The translations under genes were made by a program, and so were the position numbers. Positions 1-9,224 of a stretch of DNA of 64,000 bases are shown one piece after another. The notes under the pieces were generated by a model. That model was not told the DNA's origin, ran no database searches, and worked only from the letters and a program-made list of their open reading frames with translations. Position 1 is the stretch's first letter; every line of letters starts with the position of its first letter. Source of the DNA: Linyphia triangularis (taxonomy: Eukaryota > Arthropoda > Arachnida > Araneae > Linyphiidae); contig OZ021729.1 in the NCBI GenBank assembly GCA_963978545.1, positions 86,408,670 through 86,472,669 of the forward strand. The letters run 5' to 3'.

Positions 1-17
1 CCCACAAACATACACAC

Positions 18-814
18 TAGAGGTCGGAAATATCGATCAAAATAAATATCGATTCTATATTGTTGCATAGAAAAAGATATCGATAAAATATTGATATATC
101 GATACATGATTTTTTTTTTTTTTTTAAAGTTTTCCGGGGCAAATTTCTACTTTTGATGAATTCATGTTAAAATTGTTTTAATAAATAAATTATAAAAACT
201 GCAATAATAAATAAATTATAAAAATTGTTTTGATAAATAAACTATAAAAATTGCTTTAATAAATAAATTATAAAAATTGTTTTAATAAATAAATTATAAA
301 AATTGTTTTAATAAATAAATTATATTATCAATCAGAATAAATGAAATACATTTGGATGTCAATGCATAAATTCACATTTATTTTTAAAGAAGAAATCTTG
401 AAAAGTAGTTTATCGCATATTTTGCTGATAGAGATGTTTTTAATATTTAAAATCAGATGCTAATTCCAGGCACACGCTGGCAACGGAAACGGCGCTATGT
501 TAATGACTACTAATAAATTATCTTATCTTTTTATTACATCAATGTTTTCTTTTTTGTTAGGGTGCCATTTTTACTTTTACTGTCTCGAACCCAAGTCCAA
601 ACCTTAGTTTTGAATTTTTTGAAAAGGGAATAAAGAAAATAATAAATAAAAAAAAAACAAAAAAAACACATGGAACTACAAAACGATCATCAAAAAACTA
701 AAAATATTTGAAAATATCGATATATCGGTGACTTTTATAGATATTTTTTACATCGATATATTTTTTTTTAAATATCGATAAAAATTTCGTCGTGTCGATG
801 TATCGCCGACCTCA
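18..814 (-). mobile_element. hAT-like MITE, family H, copy H1
   Basis: Non-coding element bounded by TAGAGGTCGG on the left and CCGACCTC on the right. Both ends lead into runs of ATCGAT/TATCGATA. The same ends recur in copies H2-H5, three of which sit in clear or near-clear 8 bp duplications, which points to the hAT superfamily. Relative to H2 this copy is reversed. Its interior shares the block around 400-540 with H3 and H4. No duplication is visible here because the right end has decayed. The 17 bases before it (1-17) resemble the end of another repeat seen near 32885. Confidence 0.72.
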
Positions 815-877
815 CAAAATCAAAGTTAATATAAAAGGTTTTTAAAAAAAAGCATTTCGAAACAACTCCCAACGTAC

Positions 878-1344
878 TGTTACGAATTTTTCTACTGGGG
901 CAATGATGGCACAGTTTTCACGGTATAAAAATATTTATTCTCTCTTCAGAAAAACTCACAAAATTTATTCACAGGCAACAGTTTAATTACTCTTAAGCTT
1001 CAACACAAGCTTCAACACAAATAACTTCGAATTCAGCGATTATACAAGCTCACTCCAATAGGTAAACAAAGCGATCAGCTTTCAACGAACTCCGAAGTCA
1101 ATCTGAAAACTTTCCCGTTCTCCAGTCTTTTATATACAAGCGCGTGAGACATTCTCGAAATTTCCAGCCAATTCATCGGAAAAGAAATATCTCGAAACTT
1201 CTCGATTGCTTTAGGTGTTGCCACCTTTTTCTAACTTGTATAATCGCTATTAATTAATAAATAAAATAAGATAAAAATAAATTACAATAGAATTTTGAAA
1301 TAATACGTCACTATTTACAATATATACAGACAATTTGTGCAACA
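878..1344 (-). mobile_element. Solo LTR (L1) with 4 bp target duplication
   Basis: Read on the minus strand the element starts TGTTGCACAAATTGTC and ends ATTCGTAACA, the TG...CA form of an LTR. GTAC lies directly on both sides (874-877 and 1345-1348), a 4 bp duplication typical of Gypsy-type integration. Within it are a TATA box (minus-strand TATATAAAAG at 1127-1136) and a downstream AATAAA signal. No internal retrotransposon sequence adjoins, so this is a solo LTR left by recombination between two LTRs. Confidence 0.82.
1127..1202 (-). promoter_or_regulatory. LTR promoter: TATA box with heat-shock-like repeats
   Basis: On the minus strand the TATA box is preceded by GGAAATTTCGAGAAT (plus 1151-1165), three contiguous nGAAn/nTTCn pentamers, the unit bound by heat shock factor. 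A second, partly decayed array lies at 1183-1202. The sequence CACGCG lies between the first array and the TATA box, as it does in L4. Confidence 0.6.
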
Positions 1345-1792
1345 GTACACTACATTTATTTAGATAATCCTGGACATTTATTTTGCTTGAGAGTAGCGTT
1401 CCAAGGTTGGAATTTTCCGGGTTTTCTCCGATTCGGGACGTCAAGCTAGAAAGACCTTCCTCAAAGTTGCTATACCTTAATGAGAGCTCTCTTGAAATAT
1501 CCTCACACAAGCTGAAACGAGCGCGAATGTGAGCTATCAGTGTCATGTTTAGAATAGTAGTTGGAAATCCGAAAGCATTCGTGTGTCACGCGGGGAAGTC
1601 GTAAATATTCGATTTTTGGGTTGTCTTGACGAATGTGACCTCTCGTAAATTCTTCTGCACAGATAGTCACTTGACTAGCTGCATTCCCCCGACACCACCA
1701 AAAATCTTCAATGCTGAATACAGCTTTAAATCTAAGTATGCTCACATAAAAGAGTTTAGAATAAAGCTCCGTTACATTGGTTTACGACAGGT
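1345..1792. other. Unassigned stretch between L1 and B1
   Basis: Two short overlapping reading frames on the minus strand (98 and 80 codons) occupy 1250-1745. They match no family I recognise, and the longer one runs into the solo LTR. I see no promoter, splice pattern or conserved motif and treat this as non-coding, possibly old retrotransposon sequence. Confidence 0.4.
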
Positions 1793-1808
1793 GTAAGAGA
1801 AGGTCCTA

Positions 1809-2043
1809 TACTAAACTTCAACTTAACTAGACATCACTTAGACGGTAGATCGTGACAGTGCTCGTAGGTATTTAATCCATTTTGGCGAAGTGAAGACATA
1901 ATTCTCGCCAAACGCCTTTTGTTCTCTACAGGGTTGTCGTTTGGCGAACATTATGCTTTCACGCCGCCAAAGTGGATTAATTGCCTATGAGCACTGTCAC
2001 GATCTACCGTCTAAGTGATGTCTAGTTAAGTTGAAGTTTAGTA
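1809..2043. mobile_element. Foldback MITE, family A, copy A1, nested in B1
   Basis: A near-perfect palindrome: TACTAAACTTCAACTTAACT at the left and its complement at the right, flanked by TA (1807-1808, 2044-2045). The flanks join as ..GGTCC-TA-GTAAAGG.., matching the uninterrupted end of B2 and B3, so the insertion point and TA duplication are directly read from the sequence. TA targeting suggests Tc1/mariner-type mobilisation. Confidence 0.85.
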
Positions 2044-2250
2044 TAGTAAAGGATCATTGCCTTATACTCGCTGTGTTACAATCTTCTAGCCCAGTGCATT
2101 TAGAAACTACTTTCTATTAAACCTTGACATTTGGTGAGTAGGTACGAAAATGATCACTTAATGATAATGACATAAATTAAAAACTAAAAAAAAAAGCGTT
2201 TAAAATATTTTATTTTATAATTGAAATCCTTTCGTCAATGCATAACGCTG

Positions 2251-2565
2251 TAGAGGTCGGCGATGTATCGATACGACGATATTTTTATCGATATTTCTTT
2301 AAAAATATCGATATTAAAAGTATCGATAAAAATCATCGATATATCGATATTTTCAAGCATTTTTAGTTTTTTGATGATCGTTTTGTAGTTCCTTGTGTTT
2401 TTTCGATTTTCTTTGTTTCCTTTTCAAAAACTTTAAAACTAAAGTTTGAACTTGGCTGAGAGTTAAAATGTCACCAATATTCAATATTTTGCCATACACT
2501 TAAAAAAGCTAATGAAAATGTTCTAAATTTTTCTTAAAATCACTGCACCAATTAAGCAAAAATAT

Positions 2566-2603
<38 letters not shown>

Positions 2604-2806
2604 TAATAGATCCATTTCAGTTGAAAAAATAGTCACCTTACAAAAAAGCAATCATGAAAAGTAGAAATGTGCTTCAAAAATCTTTGTTTCTGGCAAAATT
2701 GAAAATCAAATTAAAAAAAAAAAATCGTGTATCGATATATCGATTTTTTTTGCCTATGCAACGATATAGAATCGATATTTATTTTGATCGATATTTCCGA
2801 CCTCTA
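2251..2806 (+). mobile_element. hAT-like MITE, family H, copy H2, nested in B1
   Basis: Ends TAGAGGTCGGCGAT and TTTCCGACCTCTA. Flanks TAACGCTG and ATACGCTG are consistent with a decayed 8 bp duplication. It splits B1 at a point where B2 and B3 read straight through. Five exact TATCGATA motifs lie in the first 100 bases and one near the right end. A T-run of about 36 bases sits inside. Confidence 0.8.
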
Positions 2807-3419
2807 ATACGCTGTGACTTCACCTGGTTTTGTCTTTTATTATTTTAATTTTCATTTATAATAGATGGGCATTAAATGAAAACATTTTATGTCATTTCAT
2901 TAAGTGATCTTTTTTTAACCTACTCACCACATTGCAAGATTTTTTTAGAAATTAGTTTCTAAATGAAATGGGCTAAGAGATTGTAACATGGTGAGTATAG
3001 AAAATGAACTTTTCTAGGACTTTCTCTTAATTGTATTCAGCATGAAAAACTTTCTTCTTCAACAGATAGTTGAAATTTATAACAGAAATCTGTAAGCCAC
3101 TGACGACCTCTTTTATCATTGATTAGGAAAAACATATTTAGAAGAAGTTATTCTGATCTAAATTCTTCTTGACAGAAAACATGACGCAACGTTCTAGAAT
3201 ATATATATATATATATATATTGTTACGAATTTCTGTATATTTGTAAATATTTCGTAGGATTAATTATGTAAAAAGATAAATTTATGTACATTTCGCATAA
3301 GGCAGTGCAATAATTTGTCTTACTTTGCTTTCCTTCAATGTGACCCTTAATACTTGAAAACGAGTTTTACAGAGATAATGCTGGGAAGCGAGTTTTACAA
3401 AGAGCAGGCCATTTAACAT

Positions 3420-3541
3420 TATGGTAATGGCAATCTCGCCAAATTGGCGAGATAGAGCCACGTTGGCGACAGTTTTGGCGACTAATTTTTGTCGCCAAAT
3501 TTGGCGAGAAATCGCCAAATGACGCCAAACTTGGCGACATT
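3420..3541 (+). repeat. Cluster of TTGGCGA/TCGCCAA motifs in L2
   Basis: About eight copies of TTGGCG or CGCCAA in both orientations lie within 120 bases, upstream of the L2 TATA box. L3 has the matching cluster at 51135-51235. The motif also appears in families A, C and D. Confidence 0.6.
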
Positions 3542-3610
3542 TTCGGTCCCCATGTACATGTACAGGACTTTTCGACTACGATCTGGAAAGTCCTCCAAAT
3601 TTCTATCTCT

Positions 3611-3644
3611 AGAAGATTCACGAAATATTCACTTCCTATATAAG
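3611..3644 (+). promoter_or_regulatory. L2 promoter: heat-shock-like array plus TATA
   Basis: AGAAG-ATTCA-CGAAA at 3611-3625 gives three contiguous heat shock element pentamers, with a fourth TTC one base out of phase. TATATAAG follows at 3637-3644, twelve bases from the array. Confidence 0.62.
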
Positions 3645-4431
3645 ACCGGCCGTGAGTGGAGTTATCTGGTTAGTTAGCTGAGTTGAGTTACTGACGAAGT
3701 GGAGTTACTGAGTTAGTTGTCTCTCAACGAGCATTCAGAGAGCTGTATTGAGAAAGTGAACTGTATTGCATTGTCTTTTGCGGCGATTTGTAGCAGTTGT
3801 GTATAAAGTTTTTAACTGCTATTTTGTGCTCTATTGTTGTGTAAAGAGCTGTATTGAGTCTACTAGAACGAGAAGTTCTGGAGTATATCGGAATAAATTT
3901 CTGCAAGTTTTGATCTGCTTTGGCTTAAAGTCCCATCCACGGAGCAATATATATTATGAGAATTTCTTGTATAAGTTTGATGCATTTATTCTTCGTCGAA
4001 TTCTTGGCTAGATATTTACAACGATAGTCGGATTAGTCTATACTCCTAGTTGATGGTCAATTTTCTCTGCCGCAATATTTTACTTAAATATTTCTACAAA
4101 TCTATTTTTTAAAATATCGCTATTAGGTGGCTATCATTAATGATAAACCCCGGGAATTTGGTGAATTGGAAAGACAACATCAAAAATTTATTTTTGGGGA
4201 AATTTTTTTATTTTCCCGAAAATATTTTCTTTTTTCACTGCAGAACATATATTATTACATGTGTTATTTGGTTGGTTTGTGCGTTAAATGACTTATTTTT
4301 GTGGACAATGATGGATAAAATCTGTCGCGACCTACAGCTTAACGTGGATTCCGAACCACAACGAACACCTATGCCTAACCCAAAATTTGTCCCCTTTGGC
4401 ATTCGAGGCCAGATCGCTCATCCAACAGAGG

Positions 4432-4617
4432 TTGGTTGTTTTCAGATTATCTGGCGCCGTCAGCAACACGAGGGCTATAATGCGCCGAAACATTCGTCAT
4501 TAGACAAGCCAACATACATTTACAAACACCCATGCCTAACACGGGACTCGGAACCCGCAACCTCGCTGTTTAGAAGCTAGCACGCTAACCACAATACCGT
4601 TTGGTCGTTTATGGAAA
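4432..4617 (-). mobile_element. tRNA-derived SINE-1, copy 1
   Basis: Minus strand starts with a tRNA-like head containing GGTATTGTGGTTAGCG (A-box-like) and GGGTTCCGAGTCCCG (B-box-like), then a body ending in GATAATCTGAAAACAACC. Compared with other copies the acceptor start lacks its last bases. No target duplication found for this copy. An open reading frame of 146 codons crosses it by chance. Confidence 0.8.
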
Positions 4618-5094
4618 AGGAATTGCTTAAATTAGGTTTCGCAAACCTTAAAATTGGTTTTGGATAGCTTCTGTGGGAAATTATGTTATGGATAAATATT
4701 TAGAAATAACCACATTTCTAAATACCAAAAATAAGTTATCCACATTTATTAATATTAAATAGTTCTTTTTTTTTTTTTTAAGTTAATTTTAAAAAGTTCG
4801 AAGAGAAGAAAAAAAACACGATTTTCAAATTATTTAGCTATTAGGAAAGTTTTTTTTTTACCCTCATTTAAAAAAAAATTACAATCCATAAGTTTAATCC
4901 TTTTCGAGATTCAAACGATAACTTTGCGTTTGAAGCAAAAGATTTGTTCTCCTGATCTATCTGAATTAGGTATAATAACTAGGTGTAAATACCAAAATGC
5001 ATAATCTGGATCCGGACAAAATGAGCAGATTTATCTCTAAGAATTGTTAAGCAATTTTTCTGTATATAACTGAACAAAGTGTACATATTTCTTT

Positions 5095-5345
5095 TTAAAG
5101 TTCTATTATTTTATTTATTATATATTTATTTATTATTATATTATTATTATATTTTATTTATTATTATATTATTTTATTTATTATTATATTATTATTATAT
5201 TTTATTTATTATTATAATATTATTATTTTTTATTTATTATTATATTATTTTATTTATTATTATATTATTATTATATTTTATTTATTATTATAATATTATT
5301 ATTTTTTATTTATTATTATAGTATTTTATTTATAATTATTTTATA
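5095..5345. repeat. TTA/TTTA low-complexity array
   Basis: Two hundred and fifty bases made almost only of T and A in TATTATTAT and TTTATT units, with an internal duplication of roughly 80-90 bases. The apparent protein of Tyr, Leu, Ile and Phe across it is an artefact of composition. Confidence 0.85.
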
Positions 5346-5715
5346 TTAGTAGGGATGGATGACAGTGTTGGAAACGGCTATAGGATTTAATGAAGAAGTT
5401 TCGCGATTTTTCAGCGCGTAATGATTGACAGATCGACTGCTCTGGAACTTTCGGGAAAGTTCGCACGCGAGGATATAAAATCCACCAAGAGTAAAACTTT
5501 TGTGTTGCGTTTTTAGAGCTATTTTAAAAGCAGTTCAGTGCAAGTTTAATTTGGTGGTTACAGCTGCGTCTGAGAAGCTGTTGTTAAAGCTTACTAATGA
5601 GTTCACTGCTGTTTAAAGAAGTTTCGCGAGCCTCTGACACTAAGAATAGGGAATCAATTTTAATAACTCATATGTTAACCCTTAAATGCGTGAATTTCAT
5701 TTCTTAATAAATAAA
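5346..5715 (+). mobile_element. LTR-like fragment (L4)
   Basis: No TG...CA ends were found. The core matches the architecture of L1: heat-shock-like array, CACGCG, TATA box, leader, then AATAAA repeats near 5697-5708. A related block AGAAGTTTCGCGA occurs both before and after the TATA box. Could instead be a fragment of a host promoter; the lack of any following gene argues for an old LTR. Confidence 0.45.
5444..5480 (+). promoter_or_regulatory. Perfect four-unit heat shock element with TATA box
   Basis: GGAAC-TTTCG-GGAAA-GTTCG at 5444-5463 is four contiguous pentamers in alternating orientation with no mismatch to nGAAn/nTTCn. TATAAAA follows at 5474-5480. This is the canonical arrangement bound cooperatively by HSF trimers. 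Confidence 0.72.
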
Positions 5716-6179
5716 ATTTGAAATCAACCTGGAAATGGGTGTAGTCAATGGGAAAAATTCTTTAGGATTAGGACTTACTTATGCAGAACCGATTTTGCAT
5801 ATTTTTTCATCGCAAAAATAAGCTGTATTTTTCTTGCATAAATTTATCCGTATATGCAAAAATATAAGTAATATTCGCTACTGTTACCTTGTTTCTATCC
5901 GAAAACAATTTTTCCTGTATGTTTTTATTACTTTTTATGTAAATAATTGTAATTCGAAACACCCGCCGAAATAAAATTTTACCCCGATAGCGCGCCAACA
6001 ATGAAAATTGTTACAGATAAAGAAATAAACCGTCGAAGATTCTAGTTGCGTTCGGAAGCGAAAAAATAGTTTTGGTAAAATTAAAATAAAAACACTATGC
6101 AAAGGTTGCTACATAAATGCATATGAGGATTCATAATGTACGATACAGATCTACATCGCTATACATTTAAAGGTTAACT
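5716..6179. other. Unassigned AT-rich stretch
   Basis: No repeat family with a second copy in this window and no coding signal seen, apart from short direct motifs. Confidence 0.4.
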
Positions 6180-6222
6180 TAAGGTAATGAAAGTATTGCC
6201 ATTCGGGGAAAAAATATATATA

Positions 6223-6740
6223 CACTATCTACCAATAAGTATTTAGACACCCATGCAATTGAGGATGTCTGCACTCCTGATCTACGTCTCCCTTGATCTC
6301 AATTCACGGTAGGCTCAACGCTGACTACTACTCCACTAATCTAGATAACTATGTGCTCCCTACGCTGTGGCAATTTTACGTGTTGGATCATTGTTACTTC
6401 CAAGATGACAGCGCCACTTGTCATGTTGCGAGGTCCGCCATGGATTAGTATGATGACAGCGGCAGAACCGACTGGACTGGCCTGCTCCGAGTCCAGACGA
6501 GAATCCTATGGAACACCTCTGGGACGAGTAGGATCGCCGAATTAAGGGGTGCAGCAACCGTCCAAAATCGGTGAAAGAACGCACATGTCCACTCCAAGCC
6601 GAGTGGAAGAAAATACTACTGTCCATCATCCAAACACTTGTGCAATTGCCTCAGGTGGAGGCTCAACCACATATTGAATTTGAATAAATTGTGTTTATTG
6701 CTTTTATTACAGTTGTTCAATTACTTATTGGTAGATAGTG
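6223..6740 (+). mobile_element. Tc1-like transposon relic nested in D1
   Basis: Terminal inverted repeats of about 20 identical bases (CACTATCTACCAATAAGTA at left, its complement at right) are flanked by TA at 6221-6222 and 6741-6742. The interior holds the C-terminal part of a Tc1 transposase. At 518 bp it is much shorter than a full Tc1 element (about 1.3-1.6 kb), so the 5' part of the gene has been deleted. Confidence 0.8.
6350..6690 (+). pseudogene. Tc1-family transposase, C-terminal fragment
   Basis: Read across frames this gives FQDDSATCHVARSAMD, then residues like SPDLNPMEHLWDEL of the family split by frameshifts (the DNA reads ..GAACACCTCTGGGACGAG..), then a tail resembling the usual EEWNxIPxxxI region. 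The first block holds the second catalytic Asp of the DDE transposase (QDD), and the EHLWDE block the third acidic residue. A stop codon follows SAMD and at least two frameshifts are present. Tc1 transposases bind element ends, cut and reinsert DNA at TA; this copy cannot. Confidence 0.75.
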
Positions 6741-6901
6741 TATATCTGCATTTCTACGCTTTTGGGAATGTGCTGAGTTTTAAAAAAAGTGGTCTAAAAA
6801 ACGTTTGTGTGTCTGGTGGTTAGCATAATTCTCAAACGGATTGACCTATGACGTTCAATTTCGGTGTGCAGGTTTTTGGTGACCATGAGAACTGTCATTC
6901 A

Positions 6902-7205
6902 CACATTTGCTGCAGATCACGTATCAGCACTGCATGTCGGGTAGCCTGCCCAGATCAGACTGCACCCGATCAGAGTTGCCATTCTTTGCTGGAATTACAT
7001 AAAATTGAGTTTAAAAACATAAACTTTCAGCTAACCTTGTGGAGGAAGACAAGATGTATCTGATATTTATGGCACATGACAAATATTATTTTGTTATTCA
7101 AGTTAGTTCCAGCATGAACGAAACGATCTGGTGCAGGCTGATCAGGACAGACCACTGGAGAGTAACAAGACATTCCGCACCGATACTTGATCGGCAGCGA
7201 ATGTG
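6902..7205. mobile_element. piggyBac-like MITE P3 nested in D1
   Basis: Inverted ends CACATTTGCTGC and its near complement GCAGCGAATGTG. The right flank is TTAA (7206-7209) and the left flank TTCA (6898-6901), a one-base change from TTAA. Arms extend to about 95 bases with CGTATCAGCACTGCATGTC against its mirrored partner. Confidence 0.68.
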
Positions 7206-7499
7206 TTAAGGTTTTCTTCAAAATTGCTCATGCCCATAAGATAGCTTCCGTTGAAAAATTTATGTTTTTCAGCTATTGCCTAAAAACGGCTCTATTAACT
7301 TTGGTCAAAATAGCTGTGATAATTTGGATTAAAGCGCTATAAACATCCCAAAATCATAAATTTTCGTATAAATGCGATATAGGTGTGTCGAAAATTGAAA
7401 AATGAATGTTTCTAACACATTTTCTTTGCTTGGGTGTGTCAGTGCAACAATTATCGCCAAAATTTATCGCAAAACCAGTCAGTTTTTGTAAAGTAATAG

Positions 7500-7678
7500 T
7501 TTGGTTGTTTTCAGATTATTTGTCGCCGTCAGCAACACGAGGGCTATAATGCGAAGAAACATTCGTCATTAGACAAGCCAACATACACTTACAAACACCC
7601 ATGCCTAACACGGGACTCGGAACCCGCAACCTCGCGGTCTAGAAGCTAGCACGCTAACCACTATACCGTTTGGTCGGC
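7500..7678 (-). mobile_element. tRNA-derived SINE-1, copy 2
   Basis: Flanked by a perfect 13 bp duplication TGTAAAGTAATAG (7487-7499 and 7679-7691), the hallmark of LINE-driven retroposition. Minus strand begins GCCGACCAAACGGTATAGTG, with the tRNA-like head first and a tail ending in AACCAACCAA repeats rather than poly(A). Confidence 0.92.
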
Positions 7679-7814
7679 TGTAAAGTAATAGAAATGTAAA
7701 AAGGAAAACGGAAAATTTCATCAATAAATGACGAATTTAAATGCAGTGCCTAGTATTAAGTGACAATTGAAAGTTGTGCGATGCTCCACACCTCTAGTCT
7801 CCTGTAGCTGTGTC

Positions 7815-7865
7815 AGAACATATTGTTAAGAATTTTCACCTGGAAAATTCTTAACAATATGTTCT
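7815..7865. repeat. Perfect 23 bp hairpin
   Basis: AGAACATATTGTTAAGAATT... and its exact complement are separated by five bases. It lies just beyond the D1 right end. Confidence 0.85.
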
Positions 7866-8000
7866 TTGTTTTTATCGCTACACTCATGCCGAAAAAACGA
7901 AAGAATCACTTTTGAATGTTACTAAATCACTTATGAACTGCTATCGAAAATGTTCGAAACAAGACAAAACTACTTGTAAGTAATCTTTTGTTCTTCGTAT

Positions 8001-8039
<39 letters not shown>

Positions 8040-8366
8040 AACGATGGCTCTATCTTGTATTCTAATTGAGGAAATAACCAAAGTCAAGTACCATTGTAAA
8101 TTGTGGAAGGTCTTTATTAATTGTATATGATTGTTTTTATCGTGAGGGGTCATCTACACATTAAAACTAAATTAAACTTTAAAAAATTCAATGGCAACCT
8201 CATATTATTATGCCATATTTAAATTTATAATCCAAAAAAACGTCTAAATACTAAATTTCATAATTTTCTAAAGAGCAGTTATAAATTTAAGTGATGTAAA
8301 AAAAAATTATAAATTAATGTTAAAAACAAAATTTTGTTTTTTGGCCATAAATTCTTATATAGTTAA

Positions 8367-8762
8367 CTAGCTGAATACCCGTGCTGCGCTACGAAATTTT
8401 ACCATTAGCATTTTAGCGATCAAAAGACATTCATGTATTCGACACAGATTTTTGCTCCCATTTCGATCCCGACAAATTGATTTATCAAAATAGGAACTTT
8501 CCTTTGTTGACATTTTTAACAAAATTAATAATTGTGATTAGTTTATTGGAAAAAGACATTTGAATATCACTCGTTTGGAACGTTTAACCCCTTTTCGACC
8601 CCTTAAAGTGGGTTATTTGAGATCGGAATAGCTTACTTTTTCTATGTTTACCATTGTAGATATTTGTACCAATTTTCAAAATTGTGGACATGTGGGAAGT
8701 GGGTGAATTAGTGATGAGTGAGTCAGTGAATGAGAGAGGGCTTTGCCTTATATATATAGAGA
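8367..8762 (-). mobile_element. Non-autonomous Helitron, family T, copy T1
   Basis: In Helitron orientation (minus strand) it runs from 5' TCTCTATATATATAAGGC to 3' ..GGGTATTCAGCTAG, with A before and T after, the insertion signature of Helitrons. A small hairpin (CGT-GC stem with a bulged A, GCA loop) lies 13 bases before the 3' CTAG. Contains one copy of the ~147 bp unit and no protein sequence. Confidence 0.75.
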
Positions 8763-9118
8763 TTTACTGCCTTTTCAGTTTGAACACTATTTCTTTAATG
8801 TATTTTTTTTATGTATTTCTTTAATGTATTTAAATTTAATTTTAGTATTTTATGTTACTTTATGGGAATGGTTGAATTTATTTGTTTTATATTTTCTTTT
8901 TCAAACAATACACCACTTAATTAGACTTCAATTGTTATAACCTTTAATTAAAATAATGCCAAGTATTAAAAGTACTGTTACACTCAACAAAGACTTATGA
9001 TCTAACAATGAGCACTAATTTCTTCTTCGTAGTAAAAAAGACAAACTCAGTTGTAGACTAAAGTTATCTGCCATTTGAATCAGTGAGATTTTGTTTGCGC
9101 TTGTGTGAAAATCGTTGT
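8763..9118. other. Unassigned AT-rich stretch
   Basis: Nothing recognised; T-rich sequence with a direct repeat of TTCTTTAATGTATTT near 8800. Confidence 0.4.
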
Positions 9119-9218
9119 TGATTTATTGAAAGTTACTGTTGAGTTACTGACGAAACTATTGAAAGTTACTGACGAAGCTATTGAAAGTTACTGTTGAGTT
9201 ACTGTTACTTGTTGAAAG
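9119..9218. repeat. Short tandem repeat of GAAAGTTACTG units
   Basis: TTGAAAGTTACTG alternates with TTGAGTTACTGACGAA through about 100 bases, and returns at 9624-9650. The 14-mer GAGTTACTGACGAA also occurs in the leader of LTR L2 (near 3684), so this may be expanded from an LTR leader. Confidence 0.65.
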
Positions 9219-9224
9219 TGAGAT

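Larger units (their letters stand above)
1793..3030. mobile_element. piggyBac-like foldback MITE, family B, copy B1
   Basis: Long inverted repeats begin with a TTAA-like tetramer followed by GAGAAGGTCC, and the right end reads ..TTTCTCTTAA. The arms contain GTTACAATCTTCTAGCCC, a block around GACATTTGGTGAGTAGG, and ATGATCACTTAATG. They are matched by B2, B3 and B4. The compact form (B3) is 453 bp; this copy is longer because elements A1 and H2 have inserted into it. Confidence 0.75.
3221..4019 (+). mobile_element. LTR (L2), 3' boundary uncertain
   Basis: Begins TGTTACGAATTTCTG directly after an (AT)n run and is about 85% alike to L3 at 50933 by eye for some 530 bases. It has a TATA box at 3637-3644, a GAGTTACTGA-rich leader after it, and AATAAA at 3892-3897. 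I could not find a terminal CA with a duplication; 4019 is a guess from a TTACA near the place where similarity to anything else ends. A solo LTR is likely since no gag or pol follows. Confidence 0.65.
6180..7798 (+). mobile_element. Family D element, copy D1, broken by three insertions
   Basis: Starts near GGTAATGAAAGTAT and ends AAGTTGTGCGATGCTCCACA plus CCTCTAGT, matching intact copy D2 (16363-17027). The Tc1 relic at 6223-6740, the P3 element at 6902-7205 and a SINE at 7500-7678 interrupt it at points where D2 is continuous. D carries no coding capacity; its superfamily is unknown. Confidence 0.65.

Noticed and set aside
1250..1745. Two overlapping minus-strand frames (98 and 80 codons) as a gag or integrase tail of L1
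   Set aside because: L1 is closed by a GTAC duplication at 1345, so this sequence lies outside it; no retroviral-type motif is seen.
3202..3220. (AT)n run as target duplication of L2
   Set aside because: Simple repeat; no matching AT stretch could be placed at a defined right end.
4140..4580. 146-codon frame, the longest in the window
   Set aside because: Its second half is SINE-1 read through on the opposite strand and the first half has no motif.
5079..5321. 80-codon frame of Tyr, Leu, Ile and Phe resembling a membrane protein
   Set aside because: Lies wholly in the TTA/TTTA array; hydrophobicity is forced by composition.
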